Counted from the stretch's first letter, positions 48,839 to 60,400 are shown. The stretch: DNA of 64,000 bases from Bacteroidota bacterium (GCA_016707685.1 JADJHE010000017.1:1-64000), one strand, 5' to 3'. Notes: generated by a model from the sequence alone, not told the origin. Numbers and translations: made by a program.

Positions 48839-49918
48839 TTATGCAAATTTTTTCTCGAAAGCTTGCATTACTTCAACCAATGCATTTACACTCTCTAGTG
48901 GAAGTGCATTGTATAATGATGCGCGATATCCACCAACATCACGGTGTCCGCGTAAACCACTTAGTTCAGCTTCTTTACAAAGTTTGTCGAATTCAGCTTC
49001 TAATTCTGGTTTCGGCATAATGAAGGTAACATTCATATTTGAACGATCTTCTTTAGCTGTTGTTCCAACAAATAGACTATTTCTATCGATTTCATTGTAT
49101 AATGTATCCGCTTTTTGTTGGTTAATTTTTTCAATCCAACTTACACCACCATTGTCTTTCAACCACTTCATCGTAAGCATGCTCACATAGATAGGAAATA
49201 CAGGAGGTGTGTTGTACATACTATCTCCTTTGATATGCACTTGATAATCTAACATGGATAGCATTTTACGCCCCGTTTTTCCTAATGCGCGTTCGTCAAC
49301 AGCAACCATTGTTGCGCCAGCAGGGCCCATGTTTTTTTGTGCACCAGCATAGATTAATGCAAAATCGTTTCCATTAACAGTACGACTAAAAATATCGCTA
49401 CTCATATCACAAACCAATGGAACTGCTGCTTTAGGAAACTGTTTCATTTGTGTACCATAAATGGTATTGTTTGATGTAATGTGTAAGTAATCTAAGTTTG
49501 TCGGAATGTCGTATCCTTTAGGAATGTAGTTGAATTTTTTATCCTCACTTGAAGCAATTACTTGTGTGTTTCCAATCATTTTCGCTTCTTTAATAGCCTT
49601 GCTAGCCCAAACGCCAGTATTGATATAACCCGCAGTTCCGTCTGTACGCAATAAATTGTAAGGAACCATTGCAAATTGCAAACTAGCACCACCACCTAAA
49701 AATAATACTTTGTAGTTATCATTTAAGCCTAGTAGTTCTTTTACTAATGCACGAGATTCGTCCATTACTTTTTCATAGTTTTTACTACGATGAGAGATTT
49801 CTAAGAGAGATAGATTTAAGTTATCAAAATTGATACAAGCTTCGGCTGCTTGTTTTAATACTTCGGCAGGTAAAATCCCTGGACCTGCGCTAAAATTGTG
49901 GACTTTTTTAGTTGACAT
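48839..49918 (-). CDS. serC: phosphoserine aminotransferase
   Basis: A 359-residue PLP enzyme for serine (and pyridoxal phosphate) synthesis. Start MSTKKVHNFSAGPGILPAEVLKQ; LFLGGGASLQFAMVPYNLL; the PLP Lys is in YAGAQKNMGPAGATMV; GGYRASLYNALPLESV near the C-terminus. Length is normal. In many Bacteroidetes serC lies near the ferredoxin and acyl-CoA reductase genes, as here. Confidence 0.97.
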   Translation of the reverse strand: MSTKKVHNFSAGPGILPAEVLKQAAEACINFDNLNLSLLEISHRSKNYEKVMDESRALVKELLGLNDNYKVLFLGGGASLQFAMVPYNLLRTDGTAGYINTGVWASKAIKEAKMIGNTQVIASSEDKKFNYIPKGYDIPTNLDYLHITSNNTIYGTQMKQFPKAAVPLVCDMSSDIFSRTVNGNDFALIYAGAQKNMGPAGATMVAVDERALGKTGRKMLSMLDYQVHIKGDSMYNTPPVFPIYVSMLTMKWLKDNGGVSWIEKINQQKADTLYNEIDRNSLFVGTTAKEDRSNMNVTFIMPKPELEAEFDKLCKEAELSGLRGHRDVGGYRASLYNALPLESVNALVEVMQAFEKKFA

Positions 49919-50006
49919 ATACTGTTTTATTGATTGTCTTATTTGATAAAATTACACAACGAAATTAGGAATAATTTGAATCTATAAAACCTAATTCATT
50001 GAATAT

Positions 50007-50954
50007 TTATTTCTTTTTTCTTTTCACTCTTTTTACAACAGTATCACTTTGCGATTTAGATGAGTCACCATCAGGTTTGTTGTAATGTTTATCTGTATTA
50101 TCTTTTTGATTTTTAGGTGCAATATCAGCCTGAAACTGCCATTTCCCTTTTTTAAATTTTAGACCATCATATTCAAAATCAGAAGTGCAATAGTATTGAT
50201 ATTGTCCTTCCAACTGAGGTTCCATAGGAGCAAGGCGGTCGTATACAATCATATCTAAGCTTTCATTGTATTTTAATGCAAAAACACAGCTACTAGCATA
50301 CTCAAAAATTACACGTTTGGGATATTTTTTAGGTAATGAAAATACATCTGCTCCAAACTTAGGATTGCCATTACTATCAAAACTAAGTACATCTATAATT
50401 TTTTTCTGCGATAATTTATCATTCATATCTCTTGCTAAGAGCGTATAATATGTTTTCTTTTTCGATTTAACTGGAATGATTTTATAATAAAGCATTCCAA
50501 ACCATTTTTTATTATCTGAAACGGTATTTTCAGGGTTTCGAATTTCGGTTGATTTGTCAATCAATGGGAATAGGAGGACACTTTCAATCTTTTTTTTTGC
50601 AACAAGGTATTTCTCTTGTATGAACCCATAATATTGATGAGTCCCATCACTTTTTTCGACATTCCAATTGATGATTCTGAATTTATTATCTGGAGAAGTG
50701 AGGATTCCAATATCTTTTTTTAATGAATCAAATGGGAACTCAAATGAGTTTGGTTGGTTAAGCGTTTCTTCAAGTGTAGCAAGTAGAAGGGTGTTCAGCT
50801 TTTGTCGTTCTTCATCGGTTTTTGCACTGAATAATTTTGTATTGATTGCACTGATTTTTGTTTGTTGTGCTTCAAAATAGCTGGTAGTTGTGTCTTTTGT
50901 AGCAAAAAGACTAGTAGTAGAAAAAATAAAGAAGTAGAGCAGTATCCGTTGCAT
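50007..50954 (-). CDS. conserved secreted protein of unknown function
   Basis: A 315-residue exported protein (signal MQRILLYFFIFSTTSLFA). I recognise no characterised domain; it contains NKFRIINWNVEKSDGTHQYYG, WFGMLYYKIIPVKSKKKTYYTLLARD and FEYASSCVFALKYNESLDMIVYDRL, and ends in a Lys/Arg-rich tail (VVKRVKRKKK). It looks like a conserved Bacteroidetes family. Its -7 element is only 4 bases from the start codon. Confidence 0.7.
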   Translation of the reverse strand: MQRILLYFFIFSTTSLFATKDTTTSYFEAQQTKISAINTKLFSAKTDEERQKLNTLLLATLEETLNQPNSFEFPFDSLKKDIGILTSPDNKFRIINWNVEKSDGTHQYYGFIQEKYLVAKKKIESVLLFPLIDKSTEIRNPENTVSDNKKWFGMLYYKIIPVKSKKKTYYTLLARDMNDKLSQKKIIDVLSFDSNGNPKFGADVFSLPKKYPKRVIFEYASSCVFALKYNESLDMIVYDRLAPMEPQLEGQYQYYCTSDFEYDGLKFKKGKWQFQADIAPKNQKDNTDKHYNKPDGDSSKSQSDTVVKRVKRKKK

Positions 50955-50958
50955 GTTT

Positions 50959-50966
50959 CAAATTTA
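50959..50966 (-). promoter_or_regulatory. -7 element next to the 50007-50954 gene
   Basis: CAAATTTA reads TAAATTTG on the minus strand, an exact TAnnTTTG, and ends 4 bases before the start codon, so the mRNA may be leaderless. Confidence 0.45.
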
Positions 50967-51003
50967 CGTATTATAAAACGGAATACGAAGCATTTTATTT
51001 TAT

Positions 51004-51041
51004 ACAAAAAACGCCATTCGATGTGAATGGCGTTTTTTGTA
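51004..51041 (-). terminator. terminator after the ferredoxin gene
   Basis: acaaaaaacgccattc pairs with gaatggcgttttttgt around a 5-base loop. It follows the ferredoxin stop at 51051. Confidence 0.9.
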
Positions 51042-51050
51042 TTCTATCGT

Positions 51051-51401
51051 TTATTCAAGATGAAGCGTAGCTTTTTTAGCTAATAAATCTTCTTTGCTTT
51101 CTCTCCAGTTTTCATCATCCACACAACAATCAACAGGACAAACTGCAGCACATTGCGGCTCATCGTGAAAACCAACACATTCTGTACATTTATCTGAAAC
51201 GATGTAATAAATATCCATTGCTACAGGAGTTTGTGGTGCATCAGCATCTGCATTAACACCACTTTTAGAGGAAAACATGCCTTTCAAAGAGGTTCCATCT
51301 GCAAAACGCCATTCGTTTCCACCTTCGTATATCGCATTGTTTGGGCATTCTGGCTCACAAGCACCACAGTTAATGCATTCTTCTGTTATTTTAATTGCCA
51401 T
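51051..51401 (-). CDS. 2[4Fe-4S] ferredoxin
   Basis: A 116-residue electron carrier. The start at 51401 (MAIKITEECINCGACEPECP) is chosen; the frame opens 14 codons earlier but those residues are not conserved. Both cluster motifs are present: CINCGACEPECP and CTECVGFHDEPQCAAVCPVDCC, with the longer second motif of the Allochromatium-type ferredoxins. It is divergent from the acyl-CoA reductase gene, with -7 elements for both in the spacer. The pairing suggests it could supply electrons, but this is not shown. Confidence 0.93.
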   Translation of the reverse strand: MAIKITEECINCGACEPECPNNAIYEGGNEWRFADGTSLKGMFSSKSGVNADADAPQTPVAMDIYYIVSDKCTECVGFHDEPQCAAVCPVDCCVDDENWRESKEDLLAKKATLHLE

Positions 51402-51418
51402 AAGTCTATAATAGTTTT

Positions 51419-51426
51419 TAGTTTTG
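51419..51426 (+). promoter_or_regulatory. -7 element for the acyl-CoA reductase gene
   Basis: TAGTTTTG matches TAnnTTTG, 53 bases before the start at 51480. Confidence 0.4.
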
Positions 51427-51440
51427 TAAGAATAATCGCA

Positions 51441-51448
51441 CAAATTTA
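51441..51448 (-). promoter_or_regulatory. -7 element for the ferredoxin gene
   Basis: CAAATTTA (TAAATTTG on the minus strand) lies 39 bases before the ferredoxin start at 51401. It overlaps in space with the leader of the opposite gene, so the two promoters face away from each other and cross. Confidence 0.45.
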
Positions 51449-51479
51449 TTATAAAAAGTTTAGAAACACTACAAATTTT

Positions 51480-52553
51480 ATGGAATTAAACGATAGAATA
51501 AAGGCATTTGTTGAGTTGGGGAAGTTTTTAAAACAATTTGAGTATAAGGATTTAAAAGCCGAAAACAGTGCCTTGAATTCACTGTTTCATGAGGATTGTA
51601 CGACATTAATTTCGACTGTTAAAATTTATAATCCTTGGTTTACTGAAAACAATGTTCGTAATGCAATGGCTGCAATTGCCGATAGTTTGCAGGAGGAGAA
51701 ATTGATTACTTGGTTAGCTGCATACGTTGCACAATTAGATAAAACAAGTACATCTAAAACTATTGCCGTTATCATGGCTGGAAATGTACCCATGGTAGGT
51801 TTTCACGATATGCTTTGCGTGTTAATTTCAGGGAATAAATTTATAGGGAAATTATCAAGTGATGATAAATTATTGTTGCCATTTATTTCGAAAGTTTTAA
51901 TTGCTATAGAACCTCAGTTTACAGATTACATCTCCTTTACAGAAGGACAAATTAAAACAATGGATGCTGTTATTGCAACCGGCAGTAATAATTCTGCTCG
52001 GTATTTTGATTATTACTTTGGTAAATATCCGAACATCATTCGCAAAAATAGAAATTCAGTTGCTGTACTAAGTGGTAATGAATCAGAGCAGGAGTTGAAA
52101 AAACTTGGAAAGGATATTTTTCAATATTTTGGTTTGGGATGTCGAAATGTGTCGAAACTTTTTGTTCCGAAGGATTATAACTTCAATCAATTTTTTGAAG
52201 GAATGTTTAGCTATCAATCCTTTTTGGATAATAACAAGTATTTGAATAATTATGAATACAACCGCACCGTTTATTTGATGAAAGGAGATAAGTCACTATT
52301 GGATAATAATTTTTTGCTGATCAAACAAGATGAGTCGCATTCATCACCTATTGGTGTTCTTTTTTATGAGTATTATGATACTCTAGAATCAGTGAATAAA
52401 CGATTTGTTGATGATAAAGAAAAAATACAGTGTATAGTGTCTACTATTCCTGAAGTTGACAATGCAATTCCTTTTGGAGAGGCACAATGCCCAACACTAA
52501 GCGATTATGCGGATGGTATTGATACGATGGATTTTTTACTTGGAATGAAGTAA
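51480..52553 (+). CDS. acyl-CoA reductase (LuxC family)
   Basis: A 357-residue LuxC-type enzyme that reduces an acyl-CoA to an aldehyde or thioester intermediate with NAD(P)H. ATG 51480 is chosen; the frame opens far upstream at 51231 but that part overlaps the ferredoxin gene. Motifs: KTIAVIMAGNVPMVGFHDML (nucleotide-binding), VLISGNKFIGKLSSDD, AVIATGSNNSARYFDYYFG and YFGLGCRNVSKLFVP, whose Cys is the likely catalytic residue. No luxA/B genes are near, so this is not a bioluminescence operon. Confidence 0.9.
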   Translation: MELNDRIKAFVELGKFLKQFEYKDLKAENSALNSLFHEDCTTLISTVKIYNPWFTENNVRNAMAAIADSLQEEKLITWLAAYVAQLDKTSTSKTIAVIMAGNVPMVGFHDMLCVLISGNKFIGKLSSDDKLLLPFISKVLIAIEPQFTDYISFTEGQIKTMDAVIATGSNNSARYFDYYFGKYPNIIRKNRNSVAVLSGNESEQELKKLGKDIFQYFGLGCRNVSKLFVPKDYNFNQFFEGMFSYQSFLDNNKYLNNYEYNRTVYLMKGDKSLLDNNFLLIKQDESHSSPIGVLFYEYYDTLESVNKRFVDDKEKIQCIVSTIPEVDNAIPFGEAQCPTLSDYADGIDTMDFLLGMK

Positions 52554-52793
52554 TTATTTTTTTGGTGCATGTTTGCGACCAAATAAATGTTTTCTACTAC
52601 TTTCTTCTTTTTTCTTGTACGCTCTATTTCCTTTTTTTATTACTTTTTTATTTTCTCTAGCTTGTTGTTCGCTAGGCTTTCTTTTCATTGTTAAATAAGG
52701 GTTGTAAGGACTCTTACTTCTACACGAACTTGTAGATACGATAGTTGTGAAGGAGAATGTTATCAACAAAAAATACAGAAAGGTTTTATTCAT
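52554..52793 (-). CDS. small basic lipoprotein
   Basis: A predicted lipoprotein of 79 residues. The start at 52793 (MNKTFLYFLLITFSFTTIV) gives a clean lipoprotein signal with lipobox STSSC; a start 20 codons earlier is possible but spoils the signal. The mature part is Lys/Arg rich (MKRKPSEQQARENKK, RKHLFGRKHAPKK), so it may bind nucleic acid or peptidoglycan. No known domain. Its stop abuts the acyl-CoA reductase stop, so the genes are convergent. Confidence 0.6.
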   Translation of the reverse strand: MNKTFLYFLLITFSFTTIVSTSSCRSKSPYNPYLTMKRKPSEQQARENKKVIKKGNRAYKKKEESSRKHLFGRKHAPKK

Positions 52794-52882
52794 AGTTAAC
52801 AAAGGTAATTTCAATGTGTACTTTTGCATGAAATGTTTTTTATTTTTGTTCAAAATTTATCAACAGACACCGCTATAACGAA

Positions 52883-54247
52883 ATGCGATTTAAAAGATAC
52901 ATTGTTTTATTTTTTGCAATAGGAGCACTGGTGTTCTTTTATTCGTGTAGTAGTGAACATAAGGAAATTGAAACGGTTACCTATGCAGAACACATTGCAC
53001 CATTGATTTATAAAAAATGCTCGAATTGTCACCGACCTGGTGAAGCTGCTCCTTTTAGTTTATTGACGTATGCAGATTTTTATAGCAGACGCCAATTAAT
53101 TAAAACAGTAACCAAATCTCGATTCATGCCTCCATGGCCAGCAGATGCTAGCTATACCCATTTTGTAGATGAAAAAGTATTAACACAGGAAGAAATAGAC
53201 TTGATCGCTCGTTGGGTGGATGAAGGTTGTGTAGTTGGTGATTCAACTAAAATACCTGGAGTGCCTAATTTTCCGAAAGGCTCTCAATTAGGAACTCCAG
53301 ACTTAGTAATTAAATTAAGAGATGTTTATAAAATAAAAGGAGATGCAACCGACCGATTTGTACTTATGCGTGTGCCATACGAGATTCCACGTGATACATT
53401 CATTAGTGTAATTGAAGTAGTGCCAGATAATAAAAAAGTGGTACATCATATAAATGCACAATTGCTTAGCTATGAATATGACAAACGAAAGGATGTTATG
53501 AAAGGGAATGTTGTGGTGGATATTAATGAATACCCAACAATCATGGAAGCTTATCAACAGTTGGATTTACCTAACGATGATGGTAGTTTTCCCATGATGA
53601 CAACTTCTGTTACTAATTTTTTGCCAGGTGTAACACCACCAATTTATCCAAATGGAATTGGTGGATTTAAAATGAAACGAAAAGGAGCGTTGTTTTTAAA
53701 AGACATGCACTATGGCCCTTCAAGGCTAGATACAACAGATCAAACTGCATTTAACGTTTTTTTTGCACCTCATGCACCGAAACGTCCTACAAAAGAATTT
53801 CAGATGGGAACATTTGGTGTGTCACCAATTGAGCCCGAGTTAGTAATTCCACCGGATACGATTATGAAATTCATTACAAAATATACGATTCCTGCCGACA
53901 TTTCCATTTTAACAATTAATCCGCACATGCACCTACTCGGAAAAAGTTTTTGGGCATATGCAATCACCTTAAAAGGGGATACGATTCCATTAATCAGAAT
54001 TAAAAAGTGGGATTTTAGGTGGCAGTATTTTTATACGTTTAAAAAAATGGTCAAGGTGCCTCAAGGCGCAACTATTTATGTGGAAGGAGTATTTGATAAC
54101 ACCCGAAATAATCCAAACAATCCATTTAATCCACCTCGCTTAGTTGCTGAACGTGAGGGGAGTATGCGAACCGAAGATGAAATGTTTCAATTTATAATAA
54201 CGTATTTGCCATATGAGAATGGCGATGAGTTTATTTCGCTTGAATAA
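52883..54247 (+). CDS. cytochrome c - copper type II monooxygenase-like fusion lipoprotein
   Basis: A 454-residue lipoprotein (lipobox FFYSC). The N-terminal part is a c-type heme domain (KKCSNCHRPGEAAPFSLL; MPPWPAD holds the likely axial Met). The rest resembles peptidylglycine alpha-hydroxylating / dopamine-beta monooxygenases. All six copper ligands of that fold have candidates in the right order: HH in KKVVHHINAQ, His in KDMHYGPSR, HxH in INPHMHLLGKS and Met in TEDEMFQFIITY. Such enzymes hydroxylate C-H bonds with O2 and an electron donor; here the fused heme could supply electrons. The substrate is unknown. Similar fusions are known in environmental bacteria, but the activity is not established. 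Confidence 0.78.
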   Translation: MRFKRYIVLFFAIGALVFFYSCSSEHKEIETVTYAEHIAPLIYKKCSNCHRPGEAAPFSLLTYADFYSRRQLIKTVTKSRFMPPWPADASYTHFVDEKVLTQEEIDLIARWVDEGCVVGDSTKIPGVPNFPKGSQLGTPDLVIKLRDVYKIKGDATDRFVLMRVPYEIPRDTFISVIEVVPDNKKVVHHINAQLLSYEYDKRKDVMKGNVVVDINEYPTIMEAYQQLDLPNDDGSFPMMTTSVTNFLPGVTPPIYPNGIGGFKMKRKGALFLKDMHYGPSRLDTTDQTAFNVFFAPHAPKRPTKEFQMGTFGVSPIEPELVIPPDTIMKFITKYTIPADISILTINPHMHLLGKSFWAYAITLKGDTIPLIRIKKWDFRWQYFYTFKKMVKVPQGATIYVEGVFDNTRNNPNNPFNPPRLVAEREGSMRTEDEMFQFIITYLPYENGDEFISLE

Positions 54248-54497
54248 AGTTCATAATACATACTTTTTAAGAATTAACATCTAATTTTTAGATAGTTATA
54301 ATCCCTTTTTACAAATCTTCATCTTGTCGTCATTATAACTATTCTTGTTTGTTTTTTTTGCTTATTTGTCGATTTTTTTTATTGCTTTTTGTAAAAAAAA
54401 TGGTTCGAAGTAAGAAAATCGATAAAATGGCGCTGAAAAATCATAGGAAAATCCATTATTTTTAATATGTTTACAAATCTGTTATAATAAAAGATTT
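54248..54497. other. intergenic region before the large repeat protein
   Basis: 250 bases of very AT-rich DNA. I see no open frame, no clear hairpin terminator for the upstream gene and no exact TAnnTTTG element, though several near matches exist. Confidence 0.4.
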
Positions 54498-57400
54498 ATG
54501 AAACAAACGTTACAACACTTCTTGGTATGTATTGGTCTATTAATAGCGTCATTAACAACTAAAGCACAATGTGATGCTCCAATAACATCTATGTTCTCAA
54601 CAAACGGATTGGTGAATGCATCTGTTTTTGATCCCGTGAACAATGTTTACTATATAGGTGGTGATTTTACCGCTGTAAATACCTTTTATACGCAAGGTGC
54701 TTTGGTTAATAATACATCGGGTGCACCTGACCGAAATTATCCTGTGGTAGCTGGATTAGGAACTAGCGTATTGGCATCTGTTTCGGATGGTGCAGGAGGA
54801 TTTTATATTGGTGGGACGTTTACAACAGTAGGTGGTTTAGCCAGAAATCGTTTAGCTCATATAAACTCAGCAGGTCAGGTTTCAGCTTGGAATCCCAATG
54901 CAGATAATTCGGTAAATGCAATTGCTGTCAGCGGTTCAACGATTTATGTAGGTGGTGCTTTTGCAAATGTAGGTGGACAAGCAAGAAATTTTATTGCTGC
55001 TATTGATGCAACAACAGGCCTAGCAACAACATGGAATCCGAATGCAAATAATTCAATAAATGTTTTAGGAATAAGTGGAAGCACCTTGTATACAGGAGGT
55101 ACATTTACTACAATTGGTGGTCAAGCAAGAAACAATATTGCAGCACTGGATGTTACAACAGGTCTTGCAACTGCATGGAACCCGAATTCTGATTTTTTGA
55201 TTAGCGCAATGGCTATCAGCGGAAGTAATGTTTATGTTGGAGGAACTTTTACAAATATTGGTGGACAAGCTAGGGCAAGAATTGCGGCTTTAGATATGAC
55301 AACAGGTTTAGCAACTGCATGGAATCCTGCTGCAAGTGCTCAGGTAAATGTTATTATGGTAAATGGAACCACAGTGTATGCAGGTGGTGCATTTACAAAT
55401 ATTGGTGGTCAGGCTAGAAATAGAATTGCAGGATTAAGTATTACAACTGGTCTTGCAACAACGTGGGATCCAAATGCATCTTCCACTGTTAGAGCTTTAG
55501 CAATGAACGGAACCAATGTATTGTGTGGTGGCGATTTTATAACAATTGGTGGTCAGACACGAAACCGTATTGCAGAAATTGATGCAGCTGGGTTAGCTAC
55601 AAGCTGGAATCCGAATGCTAATAGTTCTGTATTTACATTAACAAAAGATGGGGCGAATACCTATGTAGGTGGCGTTTTTGCTACCATTGGTGGGGTTGCA
55701 AGAAATAGAGTAGCAGCATTGGATGCAACAACAGGGGTTGCTACGTCATGGAATCCCGATATAAATAATTCAGTTTATGCTTTAGCTTTAAGTGGAACAA
55801 CCGTATATGTAGGGGGATTATTTACTACAGTTGGCGGTACACCAAGAAATAGAATTGCAGCAATTAACTCAACAACCGGAGTTGCCTCCTCTTGGGACCC
55901 AAATGCAAGTGCAAGTGTGAATGCAATAGCGGTAAGCGGGTCAACAGTCTATGCAGGTGGTGCGTTTGCTACGATAGGTGGACAGGCGCGAACTCGAATT
56001 GCTGCATTGGATGCAACTACGGGATTGGCTACTGCATGGGATCCAAGTGCAGGCAATACGGTTAAAACTATTGCCTTGTCTGGCAGCTCTGTTTATATTG
56101 GTGGATTGTTTACTTCTGCTGGTGGTCAAGCCAGAAACAGAATAGCAGAAATTGATGCAACAACAGGATTGGCAACAACATGGAATCCTACTGCAAGTGC
56201 AGTGGTAAATACGTTATTAGTTAATGCAGGGACAGTTTATGTTGGAGGTGCATTCAGCACAATTGGCGGTCAGTCCAGATTACGAATTGCAGCAATTAGC
56301 ACAGCAACAGGCCTAGCTACAACTTGGAATCCGAGTGCCGATGCACTTGTTTATGGATTAGGAGTAAGCGGTTCTACACTTTATGTTTCTGGTGCATTTA
56401 CAACAATTGGTGGGCAAGCAAGAAATAGCGTTGCGGGACTGAATATAAGTGATGGATTAGCAACTAGCTGGAATCCAAATGTGGCAACTACAGTTTACAC
56501 ATTATGCGTTGGAACTCCAAGTATTTATATTGGTGGCGATTTTGCAAGTGTAGGAGGGAATACAGCAAATCGCAATTCCGCTGCATTTAGTTTTGGTGGA
56601 ATCACCATTTCATCTCAACCTTCTAATAGTTCAATTTGTGCTGGCGCAAATACAAGTTTTTCAATTACTGCAACAGGAGTTACTTCGTATCAGTGGGAAG
56701 TAAGTACTGATAATGGCGCTACTTGGAACAATGCAACAGGTGGTATTTATAGCAATTCAACAACAGCTACGTTAACATTAACAAATGCTACTATTACCTA
56801 TAATAATTATCAGTATCGTTGTGTTGTGTCTGGTGGAAGTTGTGCATCAGGTACACCTTCATCAGCTGCAACTTTAACAATAAACAGTACTCCAACAATA
56901 ACAGGCACAACTCCTGCTAGTAGATGCGGTACTGGAACAGTAGCATTGGGTGCAACTTCAAGTGCAGGAACAATTAATTGGTACAGTGCATTAACCGGTG
57001 GGGCTTCCTTAGGAACGGGGATTTCTTTTACCACACCAAGTATAAGTTCAACAACAACTTATTATGTTGATGCTACAAATGCGGGTTGTACTTCTTCCCC
57101 ACGAACAGCCGTTATTGCAACGGTAAATTCTACACCTACTATAACAGGTACAACTCCAGCTTCAAGATGTGATACAGGAACGTTAACTTTAGGAGCAAGT
57201 GCGAGTGCAGGTACTATTAATTGGTATGATGCATTAACAGGTGGTACTTTAGTTGGTACAGGAGCTTCTTTCACAACTCCGAGTATCTCCATCACAACAA
57301 CTTATTTTGTTGAAGTAACAAATGCTGGTTGTACATCAAGTCCAAGAACTGCAGTAGTTGCTACCGTTAATCCAACACCTACAATATCTGGAACAACTCC

Positions 57401-60400
57401 AGCAAGCAGATGTGGGACAGGAACAGTAACATTAGGAGCAGCAGCAAGTGCAGGTACTATTAATTGGTATTCAGCTTTAACTGGTGGTACCTCTTTAGGA
57501 ACAGGAGCATCATTTACAACGCCAAGTATTAGTTCAACTACAACCTATTACGTTGATGCTACAAATGCAGGTTGTACTTCGTCTCCTCGCACTGCGGTTA
57601 TTGCTACAGTTAATACAACACCAACCATAACAGGAACTACACCAGCAACACGTTGTGATGCAGGAACACTTGTTTTAGGTGCAACAGCAAGTGCTGGTAC
57701 TATTAATTGGTACGATGCACTAACAGGTGGAATCTTGGTTGCTACTGGCACTACTTTCACAACACCAAGTCTTAGCTCAACAACTACTTATTTTGTTGAA
57801 GTAACGAATGCCGGTTGTACTTCATCTCCAAGAACATCAGTTGTGGCAACTGTAAATACAACTCCAACAATTACTGGAACAACTCCAGCAAGTAGATGTG
57901 GAGTAGGTACTGTTACGTTAGGTGCAATAGCTAGTGCTGGAACCATTAATTGGTACGATGCATTGACAGGCGGAACTCTTGTAGGAACTGGTACTTCATT
58001 TACAACACCAAGCATCGGTTCAACAACAACTTATTATGTAGAAGCAACGAATGCAGGTTGTACTTCTGCTCCAAGAATTGCAGTAATTGCAACGGTGAAT
58101 AATACCGCAACCATAACAGGAACAACTCCCGATTCAAGATGTGATGCAGGTACCTTAACATTAGGTGCTACAGCAAGTACCGGAACAATCAATTGGTACG
58201 ATGCGCCAACAGGTGGCACGTTGGTTGGAACAGGAACTTCATTTACAACACCAAGTATTAGTTCAACAACAACTTATTATGTAGATGCAACGAATGCCGG
58301 CTGTACTTCTGCTAGAACAGCAGTAGTAGCAACAGTTACGTTAACACCAAGTGTAACAGGCATAACTCCTGCAAGTAGATGTGATGCAGGTACGGTTTCT
58401 TTAGGTGCAACTACAAGTGCAGGAACCATTTCATGGTACGATGCATTAACAGGAGGCTTATTGGTTGGAACAGGTACTTCATTTACAACACCAAGTATTA
58501 GTTCTACAACAAGTTACTTTGTCGAAGTAAGTAATGCCGGTTGTACTGCAACCCCAAGAGTTGAAGTGATTGCAACTGTCGGTGTAACTCCTACAATAAC
58601 GGGGACAACACCCGCTTCAAGATGTGGGACAGGTACAGTTAGTTTAAGTGCAACTGCAAGTGCGGGAACAATTGATTGGTATTCTGCTTTAACAGGTGGT
58701 ACTTTAGTAGGTACAGGTACAACTTTCACAACACCTAGTATTTCATCAACAACAACGTATTACGTATCAACAACTGATGGTGGATGTTCTTCAGCTCCTC
58801 GAATTGCAGTTGTAGCAACTGTAACTCCAATTCCTCTTCGTCCAACCAACATTACACCAGCAGCAAATCTTACCATTTGTAGTGGTACTTCTACTGTTCT
58901 TACAGTTTCGGGTGTAGGTACAATTGGATGGTATAGTGCGGCAACAGGGGGTACTTATTTAGGTGGAGGAAATACCTATACAACTCCAATCTTATTCGCA
59001 AATACAACATTTTATGCTCAAGATAGTACATGTGCAGCTTCTTCATTAAGAAGAGCAATATTAGTAAGTACAACTGATATTATTGCTCCTGTATTTACTG
59101 CTGTATCTAATATTACTCAATCTGCTACTGTAGGACAATGTTCTGCAGTGGTAACATTTGCAGCTCCTGCTGCAACTGATAATTGTACTGCTGTAACAAT
59201 TACTAGTAATCATTTAAGTGGGGAAACATTTGCTGTCGGAACAACTATGGTCTTTGATACAGCAAGAGATGCTTCTGGTAATACCACTATTCGTTCTTTT
59301 TCAATAACAGTTAACGATAACGAATTGCCTTCTATTGTTTGCCCTTCAGATGTATCCACATCTTTAGCGCCAGGAACATGTGTGGTAACAGGTTTGGTTT
59401 TGAGTAATCCTTCAACAACCGATAATTGCGCAATTGGATCAGTAACCAATAATGCACCTAGCACTTACCCGGTTGGTACTACCATTGTTAAATGGTATGT
59501 AACAGATATTCATAATAATATCGATAGTTGCTCTCAGAATGTTGTTGTTACTGGTACACCAGCAGCTCCTCCAGCACCAACAAATACTACTCCAGCTGGT
59601 AGTTTAACAATATGTAGCGGTAATACAACAACATTAACAGTAAGTGGAGTAGGGACTATTTCTTGGTACACAGCTTCTGTTGGTGGAACATATTTAGCAT
59701 CAGGAGCAAGTTATACTACTCCTGTTTTATCAACTGCAACAACTTATTTTGTTCAAGATAGTAACTGTTTGGCAAGTGCTCGAATAGCAATAACTGTAAA
59801 TGTGAATACAACACCTGCTATTTTATTTACATTACCATCCAACCGTTGTGATGCTGGTAGTGTGTCCTTGGAAGCTTCTGCAAGTGCAGGTACTATTAAT
59901 TGGTACGATGCATTAACTGGTGGGAATTTAGTAGGAACAGGTACTACATTTACGACTCCAAGTATTAGTGCAACAACAACATATTATGTTGATGTTGTAG
60001 ATAACGGTTGTACATCATCACCTCGAGAGGCTATTGTTGCCACTATTTACAATACTCCAACAATTACTGGTACAACACCTGCTACTCGTTGTGGCTCTGG
60101 TTCAGTTACATTAGGTGCAACAACAAGCGCAGGTGTAATCAATTGGTATGATGCATTAACGGGAGGAAATTTAGTTGGAACAGGTGCTTCTTTTACAACA
60201 AGCATTAGTTCTACTACTACTTATTATGTTGATGCAACAGTTGCAACTTGTTCATCTTCGCCTCGTGTTGCTATTGTAGCAACAGTTAACCCAATACCTA
60301 CAATCACTAGCACATCACCAGCAAGTGTTTGTGATGCCGGATCGGTTACATTAAATGCTACAGCAAGTGCTGGGACCATTAATTGGTTTAGTGCATTAAC

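Noticed and set aside
51231..51479. An 83-codon upstream extension of the acyl-CoA reductase frame
   Set aside because: It overlaps the ferredoxin gene on the other strand, is not conserved in character, and ATG 51480 starts the recognisable protein.
51480..52553. A bioluminescence (lux) operon suggested by the LuxC-type gene
   Set aside because: No luxA, luxB, luxD or luxE is present; LuxC-type reductases occur widely in Bacteroidetes without luminescence.
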